NCBI GenBank assembly: GCA_028386065.3
Contig: JAKUCV010001741.1
Coordinates: 62,001-126,000 of the forward strand
From: Turnera subulata
Lineage: Eukaryota; Streptophyta; Magnoliopsida; Malpighiales; Passifloraceae
Reading direction: 5' to 3'
DNA length: 64,000 nt
Part shown: one piece after another, positions 1-10,082 of the stretch
How positions within the stretch are numbered: position 1 is the first letter of the stretch
How the letters are laid out: each line of letters begins with the position of its first letter
The notes under the pieces: model-generated
Seen by the model: only the letters and a program-made list of their open reading frames with translations
Told to the model about the DNA's origin: nothing
The model's database searches: none
Program-made: the position numbers and the translations under genes

Positions 1-214
1 GTGCTTTGGAGAAACCGCGTGGTGGACGGATTGCGAAAGAAAAAAAAAAAGCTATTAGGTCGGTCAAACTTTTAATTTTTAGTTACCATTATAGATTTAC
101 AGCACACCACATATACGGAGGTGAGAGTAATTCTAAACGGGTTAAACACTTTTTATATATTTTAAGTTTCGATTTTGTCTCGATCCGAGTGTTTGTTGTC
201 CTTTTTTTTTATAT

Positions 215-462
215 ATAAATCGCATATATAGGGTCCGTATTATTTCAAAAGTATCATTTGGGTGTCTGTACTATTTTTTGTCCTTTTTACGGGTCTATAT
301 TTTTATTTTTCGTCTATTTTAGGGGTCTCAGGCAATCCACATCAGTGGGGCTGCCTGAGACCCCTAAAAGGAACGAAAAATAAGAGTGCAGGCCCGTAAG
401 AGGGACAAGAAATAGTACAGACCCCAAAACTATACTTTTGAAATAGTACGGATCCTATAACT
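215..462. mobile_element. Foldback MITE, copy A
   Basis: This is a non-coding palindromic element of about 250 bp. The left arm (from about 231, gggtccgtattatttcaaaa) is the reverse complement of the right arm (ending near 455, ttttgaaatagtacggatcc), and the pairing runs to the centre near 350, where gggtctc faces gagaccc. A second copy lies at 8110-8366, on the other side of the pararetrovirus. The termini are AT-rich (atatata / tata), so the target duplication, possibly TA, cannot be fixed. The superfamily is not assigned. The preceding 214 bases are AT-rich and show nothing recognisable. Confidence 0.75.
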
Positions 463-542
463 TCTCGTCCGGAACTAATAACTCATTATGGCATTTTCTT
501 ATTCTCGGTCATTTTCCCTAGGAACGTACATTAGTTTTCTGC

Positions 543-654
543 TATTCAAATTTCGAGATAAGAGTGGAGACTGATACTATCCTTTATACCATGTTAAAAT
601 AAGAACGAGGAAAAAAATTGAACCAAAACGAGTTCCAGACGAGGAGTTATATGG
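543..654 (+). repeat. Flanking direct repeat, left copy
   Basis: About 110 bp running from 'tattcaaatttcgagataag' to 'gttatatggc' recurs at 7946-8053 with scattered substitutions, including the shared core gtggagactgatactatcc and accatgttaaaat. The two copies sit immediately outside the pararetrovirus on either side. They may be target sequence duplicated at integration, or part of a tandem viral arrangement. The bases before it (463-542) also share a ccctagg...gtaca segment with 8054-8098. Confidence 0.65.
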
Positions 655-695
655 CCATGAGCAGTTTTATATAGCTTTGGAGCTCCCGGCCTCTG
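655..695 (+). repeat. Viral terminal redundancy, left copy
   Basis: Forty-one bases from ccatgagcagtttt to ggcctctg match 7892-7932 with only a few differences. Here they are followed at once by the primer-binding site; at the right end they are followed by unrelated flank. This is the leader segment just upstream of the primer site, present twice because of the permuted, terminally redundant insert. Confidence 0.75.
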
Positions 696-707
696 TGGTA
701 GCGGAGC
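696..707 (+). other. Primer-binding site of the pararetrovirus (variant tRNA-Met type)
   Basis: TGGTAGCGGAGC stands where caulimovirids carry TGGTATCAGAGC, complementary to the 3' end of plant initiator tRNA-Met. It is followed by CAT, as in typical caulimovirids. The ATCA to AGCG change is also found in the copia, Sirevirus and Ty3-type elements of this window (see findings). It starts minus-strand DNA synthesis. Confidence 0.75.
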
Positions 708-935
708 CATCTGGATATTCGGAAATGGATATACGGTATATCGGCTAGAAACTCATACCTAGCTAATCCCCACCTGGTTGGGTAGGCTGAGCTTGTGCAC
801 AACGCCACGTACCAAATATACATTACCTTGTCCGATAGTCTCTTTTGAACTCGGGGATAGTACCAGAGTTCCTGAAGAGGGAGTGAGAAATACTATTATT
901 CCTTAAGGAGAGTAAGAGAAGAACCTTTAACAACT

Positions 936-3357
936 ATGAGTAACATCCAGGAGACTCATAATCCCATATCACAAACACTTACCTCATTCTCACCTGTTTC
1001 TTTTCCTGAATCAGTCAGACGAACCCATTCTCACAAAATAGATCACTTAGTATAAATTACTCATGTTCCAAAAGAAGTCAAGATTGAGGATTCTACTCTT
1101 CCTTTGGTTAATCCTTATACAGTCTTTAAAAAAGGCTCCATCTCTCGAGCTTTAAAGACTTTGATTTCTTCTCGACGTCCTGTTGTCAAAGAATACATTC
1201 AGTCTTCCAAGATGAATCACTGTGTCTTGAAGGCAACCTCTACTGAGCAGTATGTTACTTTGGAAATCCCTTCCTCCTTTATCTCTCAATGGGTAAAACA
1301 GGGATACTCTCATCTCCATCTTGGAGCAATCAGACTTGTTCTCTCCTATCATGGATGACAAGGTCTACCAGTTACAGCGAGGCTTTCGTTGTTGGATACA
1401 CGATACCTGAATTATGAGCATGCTGTGATCGGAACAGTATTGACTACTTTAAATTCTGGAAGTATTGTGCTCACGTTCTTCCCGAATTTTAATGTCTTTA
1501 CTGGATGAAAACCTACCACGAGCCCTGAAGATTCAGCTTCAACTATATGGTGCTGAACAAACTTCTTCCTCCATAGCTGCAACCCTACATCATCAGATAG
1601 TATATCGTCTGCAAGACCATGCTATCAATCTCAGTTTTTCCGGAGTTTCGACAGATCCCTTATTAATCTATGCTGATACTGAATCTGTCCCTACTATTGT
1701 CCAACCACCACGACAGCTTTCTCGAGAAGAATTGGAAAAGCTAATCCCACGGAAATGGCTTACTAATTATGAAAAGCTACAACGAAATGAACAACTGGTG
1801 CAATGTCTTGAGCCTTTCTTCCAGAAGCAGATAGATGGAACTGTGAAGATGACTTATGGAAAATCTGAGTCATCCTCTTCCTCCTCTTCCTTTTATCATT
1901 CCTGTATGATTGTTCCAGTTCCTACTCCTAAAGAAAAGAAAATTCCAGTGGCATATTTTCACCCTAATGGATCACACGTCTATGCATCCCATGCCAATGG
2001 CCACTTTGTCTGGGATATAGACCCAACCATGTGTGAACCAGGTTGCAATTATGATGAGTTATCTGATTTGGACTTGGAAGCAGTTCCCCCAGTCACTCCG
2101 AAGCCCAAGAGAAGTTATCCTACCCCTTGTCACCAACTAAGACACAAACGACTTGGACCAGATGATCCTGATGCTCCCTGGATTGGTCCTTGTCAACTCA
2201 GTCCTCCACCACCTCTCCCAGTCTATGCAAAAGCATTAGACTTGTTGGTCCGAGAAGGTTATTCTTCTTGTACACTTGAGGCAAAACCAAAAAAGGAACC
2301 CTCACTTCCACTTCAGACTTGTATGATGTTTTCTGAAGCAGAATTTCCTCCCCTCATTCCATCCACAGATCCATCCACCAAAATATCAGCTAAACCTTTT
2401 GTGACTCCCCCACAAACAGTCCAACCTGATGGACATAGACCTTCCCTTTCTCAGGTCGAACAAGTCCTTAATTGGAAATCTCAAGCCTCTAAGGCTCATC
2501 ATTATCAGTCTAAAAAAATTTCTGAGAAACTCTCTCAGGTGGTTCAGATCACGTCTCGCACAAAGCAAAAAGTTGATGCCATTGTAGCTGATCTGCTGGC
2601 TACAGAAAAACGGCTCAATTTAAAGATTTTAACCCTTGAAGCAGAACTCAAAGAAATCAATCGCACCAGAAGATTGATTCATAATCCAGAACGAAGTCGC
2701 AAGGATGCTGAATTGAAATGACTCCGTGAAGTTCTGGATGATTTTGTTAAGATTCGCCAAAAAGAAGTTGAGCGAGCTCAACAACGGGAGATTGAACGGC
2801 AAAAAAGAAAACAGTCGTCACCTATCCAACCCTCACCTTCACCTTTGTTCATGCCTCCACAATATCAATCTCAACCGACACCTTCTCAATTCCCTTTCTT
2901 TGATCCATTACAACCCCAACAGCCCCATGTACCTCCTTTTCCTCCTCTAGTTTTTGGAACAGTTCATCCATCTCACACTGCAACCTTTGGGGTTAAAACC
3001 TCATCGAGGATTCATTCCTCCTCAGAAAGTTTTGAAGAACACAGTTCAGAATCCCTTTCTTCTAAGCAAGCAGGAAAACAGCATATGTCACAGTATGTTA
3101 TTTCTACAACAACATCAGCCATGCCAGAACAGGAATCCCAATCTTCTGAAAACTCAGAAGAAGTTTTTGAAGTTTGGTCCTCTGAAGATGAACGAACTGA
3201 TATTACTCAACTCTGTATGGCCACAGCCGCTACATCATCTACTCAACCTCATGTTGAGGAAGTCCCAGATGATCTTCCGGGATATGGTCAAGCTCAAGAT
3301 ACGGCTCAGTCTACTCAAGGCCACACTTTAAACTTTTACAGAGACTCCAATGGCTGA
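936..3357 (+). pseudogene. Caulimovirid ORF1: movement protein plus coiled-coil region (broken)
   Basis: The N-terminal part resembles the 30K-superfamily movement protein of caulimovirids, which forms or modifies plasmodesmal channels for cell-to-cell spread. The characteristic segment with LHLGAIRL lies near 1320-1345, and a second conserved stretch (DENLPRALKI, about 1503-1535) follows. Further on come a Ser/Pro-rich region and, at about 2430-2830, a helical, charged coiled-coil region (KISEKLSQVV through ERAQQREIERQKRK), then an acidic Ser-rich tail. The ATG at 936 is chosen because it is in frame with the movement-protein reading. Breaks are a TAA at 1053-1055, a TGA at 1356-1358, a frameshift near 1490, and a TGA at 2719-2721. 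The last codons overlap the coat-protein start (ATG at 3350, TGA at 3355), a compact viral arrangement. Confidence 0.8.
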
Positions 3358-4655
3358 TCCATTTGATCCACCTCCTAAGCCAGCGGCGGGACCCTGGTTT
3401 GCTATTGACGACATTCCACCATCAAAATGGCAATCCCGATTTATTGAATTTTGGGCATGGATTAAAAACCAATGAACAGTCAGAGGACAATCTCTCTATC
3501 TTATCCTGAAGGAATTCACCTCTAGATTCATTGGAATACTATGGGAATGGTTCAATAAAATGCAAGATTCGTCGAAGGCAAATTTTCACACTGCCAAGAA
3601 TACTGACGAAGTCATTTCATACTTCTACTACTCATTCCTTAGAGATGCAACAAAACTCAAGAATCGCCAAGAATCTGAATTCTATCAGATGTAGAGTTGT
3701 TCCATAAAGAGGAAAGAACTTGATTTCCATTACCAAATAATGCTGAAGTACTATTGGAGATTGGTCACGGATGATAAGTCCGTAAATACATTGAATCAGA
3801 CGTATCTTACTTCATTACCAGAAGAGCTCCAACCTTCGGTTCGCAGAGCAATTACAACACAAAAAATGGATTAAAGCCTATTTTCATCCTTGTATTAGAC
3901 CTCAAAGTTAAAATTCATCCTTATATTAGATTTTGGTCTATTTTCATCCTTCTGTTTGTGGATTTTGGCTTATTTTCATCCTTGTATTTGCATTTTTGGC
4001 CTATTTGGTGGGATTAAAACAAGCCAAAATCAACGAATAGAGGAATGCAAACAAGCCAAAGCCAATACAATGATGACTTTCAACTTTATAGTCTAACACA
4101 AGGATAAAAAAAGGCTTTAATCCCACAAAAAATTGATGTTGTCCAAACAACAATTGGAGTACTTCATCAGTTGGTACTCGAGTCCGTTGAAACACTCTGT
4201 GAAAATCAGGAATACTTTTCTAAATTCCTGACCATGAAGGTACCTTTTAATGCAAAGATACACAATGCTCCTGCAAGAAGCAATCACATTGATTTCCCAA
4301 AAGGCAGTCCAAAGGAAAGTTCAGAAAATGGAAACCTTTTCGAAAAACCAAAGGTCGTCATAGGTTTTTCAAGAAGAAGTCTCGAAAAGGGAAAAATACT
4401 GATCGTTGTTACATCTGTGGAAAGAAAGGACACTTTGCAAAAAACTGTCCAGTTAAGCCAGCCAAATCGGCAAAAATAATTCAGCAGATTGATCTCAATG
4501 ATTCTGACGGGGATATTGAATCTCTTTACTCTGAGCAGGAAGAAATGAATCATGAAACCATCTTTGCACTTGCTGTCACAGATGATGAAGTTTCAGGCTT
4601 CGATTCCTCGTCATCTGAGGAAGATATTCCAATCTTTATGGCCCAACCCACTTAG
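3350..4655 (+). pseudogene. Caulimovirid coat protein with CCHC zinc knuckle (broken)
   Basis: This reading frame has the composition of a caulimovirid coat protein: a conserved helical core (about 3380-3860, with a Trp-rich segment near 3540), a basic Lys/Arg-rich stretch, and a nucleic-acid-binding zinc knuckle C-X2-C-X4-H-X4-C at 4407-4448. After the knuckle comes an acidic tail with Asp/Glu/Ser runs, ending at TAG 4653-4655. The knuckle binds RNA during packaging. Damage includes an in-frame TGA near 3473, a TAG near 3692, a MITE insertion at 3868-4123 and a frameshift between about 4330 and 4400. It starts inside the last codons of ORF1. The family assignment rests on position and the knuckle more than on the weakly conserved core. 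Confidence 0.75.
3868..4123. mobile_element. Mutator-like MITE inserted in the viral coat gene
   Basis: This 256-bp non-coding element has terminal inverted repeats: it begins ggattaaagcct...catccttgtattagac and ends with the reverse complement (gtctaacacaaggat...ggctttaatcc), about 35-40 bp per arm. It is flanked by a perfect 10-bp duplication, cacaaaaaat, at 3858-3867 and 4124-4133. The 9-10 bp duplication length and long terminal repeats fit the Mutator (MULE) superfamily. The coat-protein reading resumes after the right copy of the duplication, so the insertion post-dates viral integration. Confidence 0.88.
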
Positions 4656-4674
4656 CCTACTCTGACCAGTCCAC

Positions 4675-7480
4675 ATGTCAATCCTACCAGATAAGTATGA
4701 GAAACCCATCTCAGTCATTGACTTTATGGATACAGGAGCCCAAAAGAGTATCATGAATCTAGAAATTCTACCAGCTCATTATTGGGTTAAGCATGAGCAA
4801 CATTTTCGGGCTGCAAATGGAAAGGTCTTTACAACCCATCTGATCACAAAGCGAAACATAGGAATCCAGTTCTTTTTTGGATGTGTTGTCTGGGTAAAAA
4901 TTCTTGGTTCACATCTTCCAGATCATGATATAGTGGTTGGCTTTGATATTTATCAAAAGGCCAAGTCTCTTCAAATTTTTCCAAATGGACTCAAGTACAA
5001 AAGGTTTTTTAAGCCTTACACAGACATTATCAAGATCTATTCTTTGGCCCAAATACCAGCATCTTTTGAAGCGGTTCGTGATTTACTTCTCAAAACTTGT
5101 GTAGACTCTCATGCATATTTCAATCATCCTTTTCCTTTCTTGAAAAACAAGGAGTTTTTCATCTCCTTACCCTTCAAGAAGAATGAAGACGTTAATCCAA
5201 CAAAAGCCAGTCATCCTGGTATGACTCCTTCTGATTTGGCACTAGCAAGGGAAGAATGCAATCAACTGCTCTCTTCAAAGCTGATTGAACCCACAAAATC
5301 TAAGTGGGCATGCCAAGCATTCCATATGGAAAAGCGCACAAAAAAGTTACGTGGGAAGAATAGGCTTGTTATTGACTATAAGACACTCAATCATTTCCTA
5401 CGAGATGATAAGTTTCCCATTCCGAAGTTTGAAAATTTGTTTGTCCATCTTAAAGAAGCCTTCATCTTCTCCAAGTTTGATCTCAAAGCAGGTTTTTGGC
5501 AGCTTGGTATCCATCCAGAAGATCGTCCAAAAACAGCCTTCTGTATTCCAGATGTTCAGTATCAATGGACGGTCATGCCATTCGGTTTGAAAGTAGCCCC
5601 ATCTCTTTTTCAGAAAGCAATGACAAGAATATTTGCACCAATTCTCCACAATACTTTGGTGTATATTGATGATATCCTTCTCTTTTTAAAAGTTGAGGCA
5701 TCCCACCGAGCATTATTGGAAGACTTTCAAGCTATTGTCCAAAAATATGGCATCATGCTGTCGGAAAAGAAAAGCTTTATTGGGCAACCTCAAGTAGATT
5801 TTCTTGGCATGAAATCTCATCAGGCCACTACAGTCCAGGACTGCATATTGCACAGGAATTGCTCACCTTTCCAGATGAACACCTGTCCCCTAAAGAAGCC
5901 CAGCAGTTTTTTGGACATTGTCAATTATCTTCGCAATTTCATTCCAAAGGTAGCCACCCACACTTCAGCCTTATCAAAAATGCTGAAAAAGACACCTCCA
6001 CTATGGAGTCAAGAACAGACAACAGTTGTCCAGCAGTTGAAACGAATAGCCTAGAATCCTCCACCCTTGAAGATTCCTTCTGTGGGCCTACGCATCCTCC
6101 AGACCGATGGTAGTGACCATTTTTAGGGTGTTGTTCTCCTAGAAGAAATTGATAACATGAAACATCTTTGTGGGCATGCTAGTGGACAATTCAAAGACTC
6201 TGAAAAGCATTACCATACCAGTTACAAGGAGATTTTAGCAGTCAAAAATAGGATCAAGAAATTTGAATTCCATTTGAATGGACATCACTTCAAGGTACAG
6301 ATGGATAACTCCTCCTTTCCAAAGATTTTAGATTTTAAAAACAAGTCCCTCCCAGAGAAACAATTATTTGCGCTGGAAGGACTGGTTTGCAAAATATGAC
6401 TTCCATGTGGAGCATATAAAAGGCCAACACAATGTTCTTGCGGATCTACTTTCCAGGCCAAAGACCATCTCTATCATCCAAACTTTCCCGACTCCCCAAG
6501 TAGTTCCTTTTATTTACATAGCCACCCCTGTTCGAAACACATCTCCTCCTGAAAATGAGGTTCAGAATATCATGATTCTTTCAGCCACTGAACCTGTCAT
6601 ACCCCCTATCCTTCTAAGACTTAATACCATACATAGTATCCAGACTTATGCTAGGAATCATCTCTTTCACTTCAAAACTTTGGTTTATGAAGCACTTGGT
6701 GATGTCTTTCCTGTCCTATGTCTTTCCCGTTACCTGATCGATACTCCCTATCATGACATTCCAAGCCTAGGCACCACACCATGGCCTATATCTTTATATT
6801 ATTACCTCTGGTGTCTCACCACTCTGTATTATACCCTCATCCATATTCCTGTACATCCGGTACTACGACACCTCCTGAATAGGAATGCCCACACTTTCAA
6901 GTGTTGGTACTTTCTCCAAACTTTTGCTCCTCTCTCCTGGTGGAGAAGAGAGCTTGCTCGAATTCAAGCCACTCACCCATCTGCACAAAGAGAGACTATT
7001 GCTGCTTATATGATACTTTATCGACCATATGTTCAGCATAACTTCTCCATTGCTCCTCGACCAGTTGTTCACATATAGATAACCATTGAAGGAACTATTG
7101 CTGATATACCCCACCTAGCCAGTGAGGCTAGAAGCTTTCTCTGTAGTCTCAATGGATTCATGATCCCCGGGAACACCAACATAACCTCAACCTCTTTGGT
7201 TTCCACCCCTGCTAGACCTGTTGTAGGCCACACAGCTGATATTCCTCCAGCAGTTCCCATTGAACTTCGAAATTGGGCACAATAGCTTTGTCATCATCCT
7301 TCTGTCTCACCAACTCCATCTACTGTTTCGAGGTCCACACAAACTGATGAGGATCCCATCGCAAACTTTGACTCGGCCCTTTACAGGTCATCCCGAGACC
7401 CTGACTCAGACAGTGACCATGATTGCGACATGACAGACATGTATCATGATTGCAATTCAGAGGAGCCAATCAGGAAATAA
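4675..7480 (+). pseudogene. Caulimovirid polymerase polyprotein: protease, reverse transcriptase, RNase H (broken)
   Basis: A retropepsin-like aspartic protease carries DTGA at about 4729. Reverse transcriptase follows (about 5200-5830), with the LVIDYKTLN, FDLKAGFWQ, MPFGLKVAP and catalytic YIDDILLF (about 5661) motifs. RNase H (about 6100-6460) has TDGS, the KEIL glutamate and the MDNS aspartate, then HIKGQHNVLADLLSR. A long C-terminal extension with a WWRRELARIQ segment (about 6945) follows and ends at TAA 7478-7480. It copies pregenomic RNA into DNA. In-frame stops lie at 6052-6054 (TAG), 6124 (TAG), 7076 (TAG) and about 7283 (TAG), and there is a frameshift near 6390. The ATG at 4675 opens the frame just after the coat stop; a ribosomal shift in the ancestor is possible. 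Confidence 0.9.
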
Positions 7481-7492
7481 AGTATTAAAGTG

Positions 7493-7710
7493 TGTTGTAT
7501 TATTAAAATGTAATGAGTGTACTGTAATAAGTGGGAGGATGAGTCATCACCCACTTTCGTTTGTCTTTTATGTTGTATTATTAAAGTGTGTTGTAAATGG
7601 AATGATGAGTCATCATCATCCATTACCCTTTCTCGTCTGTTTCTATATGCTCTATCTATATAAGGGAGCCTTGTAAACATTAGAGGGGATCAGAACTCCT
7701 ATCAATAAAA
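7493..7710 (+). promoter_or_regulatory. 35S-type pregenomic RNA promoter and polyadenylation signal
   Basis: A TATA box (TATATAAG, 7657-7664) follows the end of the polymerase gene, and AATAAA (7704-7709) lies only 40 bp further on. This close pairing is typical of caulimovirids, where the signal must be ignored near the cap and used on the second pass. Upstream is an imperfect tandem duplication of about 75 bp (roughly 7493-7570 and 7572-7630). Each copy has GATGAGTCATC (7538-7548 and 7604-7614), a TGAGTCA bZIP/GCN4-type site. The region 7711-7932 is the transcribed leader and shows no ORF of note. Confidence 0.75.
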
Positions 7711-7891
7711 TCCTGTGTGTTTTATACATCATGTCTCTCTAGATCACTCTCTCTTCTCTGAAATTCTTTAGGACAATAGTCCTATTACTCTCTTCTTCTT
7801 CTATCCTGATGCTACGGTCTCCATAGCTTTATGAAATCGCAAAAGGGGTTTGAGTTCCGATTGCCACCTAGAGTGGATCTTTCTTTACTCA

Positions 7892-7932
7892 CCATGAGTA
7901 GTTTCATATAGCTTTGGAGCTCCCGGCCTCTG
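7892..7932 (+). repeat. Viral terminal redundancy, right copy
   Basis: This is the same 41-bp leader segment as 655-695. It ends at ctctg, the base before the primer-binding site in the left copy, and so marks the right end of the integrated viral DNA. Confidence 0.75.
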
Positions 7933-7945
7933 TTTATGCGAATTT

Positions 7946-8053
7946 TTCAAATTTCAAGTTAAGTGTGGAGACTGATACTATCCATTAGACCATGTTAAAA
8001 TATGAATGAGAAAAAAAATTGAACCAAAACGAATTCCGAACAAGAAGTTATGG
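7946..8053 (+). repeat. Flanking direct repeat, right copy
   Basis: This is the partner of 543-654, sharing gtggagactgatactatcc, accatgttaaaat and attgaaccaaaacga. It directly follows the right end of the provirus. The next bases (about 8054-8098, with ccctagg) also match sequence at about 480-531. Confidence 0.65.
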
Positions 8054-8109
8054 CTATTTTTTATTTTACGGTAGTTTCCCTAGGGGTTGTACAAGCGTTT
8101 CTTTAAAAA

Positions 8110-8366
8110 ATAAATTGCATATATATGGTCCATACTATTTCAAAAGTATCGTTTGGGGGTCTGCAATATTTCTTGTCCCTTTTACGGGTCTGTACTCTTA
8201 TTTTTCATTCCTTTTAGGGGTCTCGGGTAGTCCACATCATCAGCGGGACTGCCCAAGACCCCTAAAAGGAACGAAAAAAAGAGTACAAACCCGTAAAAGG
8301 AACAAAAAAAGTACAGACTCCGAAACGATATTTTTGAAATAGTACAGACCCTATATATGCTATTTA
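8110..8366. mobile_element. Foldback MITE, copy B
   Basis: This is a second copy of the element at 215-462. It starts taaattgcatatatatggtcc and ends as its near reverse complement (ggaccc-like, tatatatgctattta). The centre again pairs aggggtctcgg with cccaagacccct. Its terminal inverted repeats are better kept than those of copy A and show an outer TAAAT...GCATATATA segment. It abuts the 3' end of the LINE. Confidence 0.78.
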
Positions 8367-8908
8367 CCCTTTTTCTTTATGCTAATCGTAATTTTATTGA
8401 AAGATAGATAAAGAGTAGTCAAATACAAAAGAGGGGGAGGCTAATCAGTAAGCAAATCACTAAGCCTGCAGAAAAATAAAAATACATAATAGAAGAGTAA
8501 AAAAGCAACAGGGAGTAGGAATGGCTTTAATACGCCACGTTTGAGTATACCAGGCCACTGGGAAGCACATTTGGCATTTGCAATGGACATGCTGCAGCTA
8601 TATGGGAACTGCGGATGAAGATTTTTGAACCACCAAAAACCTCTGGCGAGGGCAAGGTCGAAGAGAAGGTCCCAGGAGGGTGAAACATTTTCAAAGATAG
8701 CATTGTTTCGTGCAAGCCATATGGACCATAACGTTGCAGACCCAATAATCAACCATGTAGATCGGTTTGAGCGGTTCCCAGAAGAAGAAGGCCATTGGTC
8801 ATACCAATCAATACAAGAGGCCGGTGATACCCAGGTGGTTCCCCACCATTTACAAATTTGTTGCCGTAAGCGCCAAGAGTGCTCGTAGTGAAAAAAGAGA
8901 TGGGATGC
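8367..8908 (-). mobile_element. LINE (L1-type), 3' end fragment
   Basis: This is the 3' end of the LINE whose body lies at 30205-35934; the Athila element at 8909-30204 separates them. On the minus strand, the end of the second reading frame (stop at 8441-8443) is followed by a short 3' untranslated region with AATAAA (complement of 8393-8398) and an A-rich end next to MITE copy B. Confidence 0.85.
8441..8908 (-). pseudogene. LINE ORF2 C-terminus (end of zinc-binding RVT-associated domain)
   Basis: Read on the minus strand, this begins with a C-terminal part of the zinc-binding domain that follows plant LINE reverse transcriptases (SHLFFHYEHS, then IWLARNNAIFEN near 8700). It is the continuation of the protein that stops at ...CPFCLMHPKTA near 30205. 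The match of the interrupted domain on both sides shows that the two pieces were one gene before Athila inserted. There are frame differences within the piece, so it is not intact. Confidence 0.82.
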
Positions 8909-9159
8909 TGATAGCTTCCCGCAAGTATACGGGGTTGTTGTAGTACCAAGGTCGTCTCACAGGGATCTTTGCTAAGTACTATCTAACCGAGCAATTTATG
9001 ATTATCTAGATAAATAAATAATGTTGAGGGATTGATGTTTGAAACGAAAACTAAAGCAATTAATAACGAGATTAAACTGATTAATATAAAGCATCCAGGA
9101 CTTCGGGGAATTCCTTGCCAATATTTCCATACAATTAAACTACTCATAAGCAGGCCATG
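8909..9159 (-). repeat. Athila 3' LTR, outer part
   Basis: This 251-bp segment starts tgatagcttcccgcaagtat, as does 28411. It stops at the ccatg target duplication (9155-9159) of the nested Ty3-type element and resumes at 16478. The two ORFs on either strand here are artefacts of the LTR. Confidence 0.92.
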
Positions 9160-9740
9160 TGAAGCGCCCCGACCCGTATTTACCGTACACAGTAAACACG
9201 AGCCGGAACTGTGACAACCCAGCCCAACAAGGCATAGCATACAGTGTATAAAGCATAACCCTGGCTCAACAGCCCAAAAATATAAACAACAATATGGCCC
9301 TACGGCCCAACATCAATAACATCAATAATAATGAAACTGGCCCAATGGCCCAATAACAATAATAATATACACAGCAGAAGACTTAAATAACTCACTAACA
9401 CTGTATGCGACACATGCAAACTATGGATCCAAGCCTGTCCAAGGGGTAACGCCGCAGCCTGTCTGGAATGCACCAAGCCTGTACAACAAACAACTCATCC
9501 TACGGGATGAAAGCCCGCAGGTGAGGGGTGAGTCCGAAGTGCTCACGACAATGGAAAGATGATCAATATGGACACTAAAAATTACTCAAGTCAAATAAAA
9601 CAGTCAAACCCAAAGACAGAACCCAAAAGACTCAAGTAAAATCCATTTATCCAATTTTATCTTTCCAGGCCCCGTCACGGATAAGCTAGGGCCGTACCAG
9701 GTTATCAACCTATTCCTGGTGCCAGATCAAAAAGAACCCA

Positions 9741-10082
9741 GGGATAGACATCCCAAAAATATATCACGAGATAGACATCCCAAGCATAGACATGCTTATC
9801 AAGTAACCCAGATCATGGCCACCACAAACAGTCTCTAACCATCCGGTCGTACCTCTACTTACCACGTGACAATTATATTACCATCATTAAAAACAAACCG
9901 TAGGGATCGACATCCCTAACCAAAATACCGGGATAGACATCCCATCCAAAATACCAAGGATCGACATCCTTGTCACAATTCATTAATTATACCATTACTC
10001 TTAATCCGAAAAAAAACACAGAAAATCAACACGGGATAAACATCCCAAAAATACCCAACAAGACTCCGGGATTAACATCCCG
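9741..10082. repeat. Array of eight short dyads in LTR
   Basis: Eight units of the form GGGAT-NNAC-ATCCC start at about 9741, 9768, 9783, 9903, 9930, 9957, 10033 and 10068. Stems differ in a compensated way: GGGAT/ATCCC, AGCAT/ATGCT (9783) and AGGAT/ATCCT (9957). The loops are agac, cgac, aaac and taac. Unit 2 has lost one pair (gagat/atccc) that remains intact in the other LTR. Spacing is irregular. Confidence 0.8.

Larger units (their letters stand above)
655..7932 (+). mobile_element. Endogenous caulimovirid (pararetrovirus) provirus
   Basis: This is an integrated and decayed plant pararetrovirus. In order it holds a primer-binding site, a 30K-type movement protein, a coiled-coil region, a coat protein with a CCHC knuckle, an aspartic protease, reverse transcriptase, RNase H, and a 35S-type promoter with a polyadenylation signal. 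There are no LTRs and no integrase, which excludes Ty3 or copia elements. A 41-bp leader segment occurs at both ends (655-695 and 7892-7932), and the right end stops exactly where the primer-binding site begins on the left. This fits a linear viral DNA with its end at the primer site. The gene order is petuvirus- or florendovirus-like, but the genus is not determined. Multiple stops and frameshifts mark it as non-functional. Confidence 0.9.

Noticed and set aside
543..8053. Direct repeats around the pararetrovirus as LTRs of a retrotransposon
   Set aside because: They are only ~110 bp, lack TG...CA ends and target duplications, and the element has no integrase but has movement and coat proteins.
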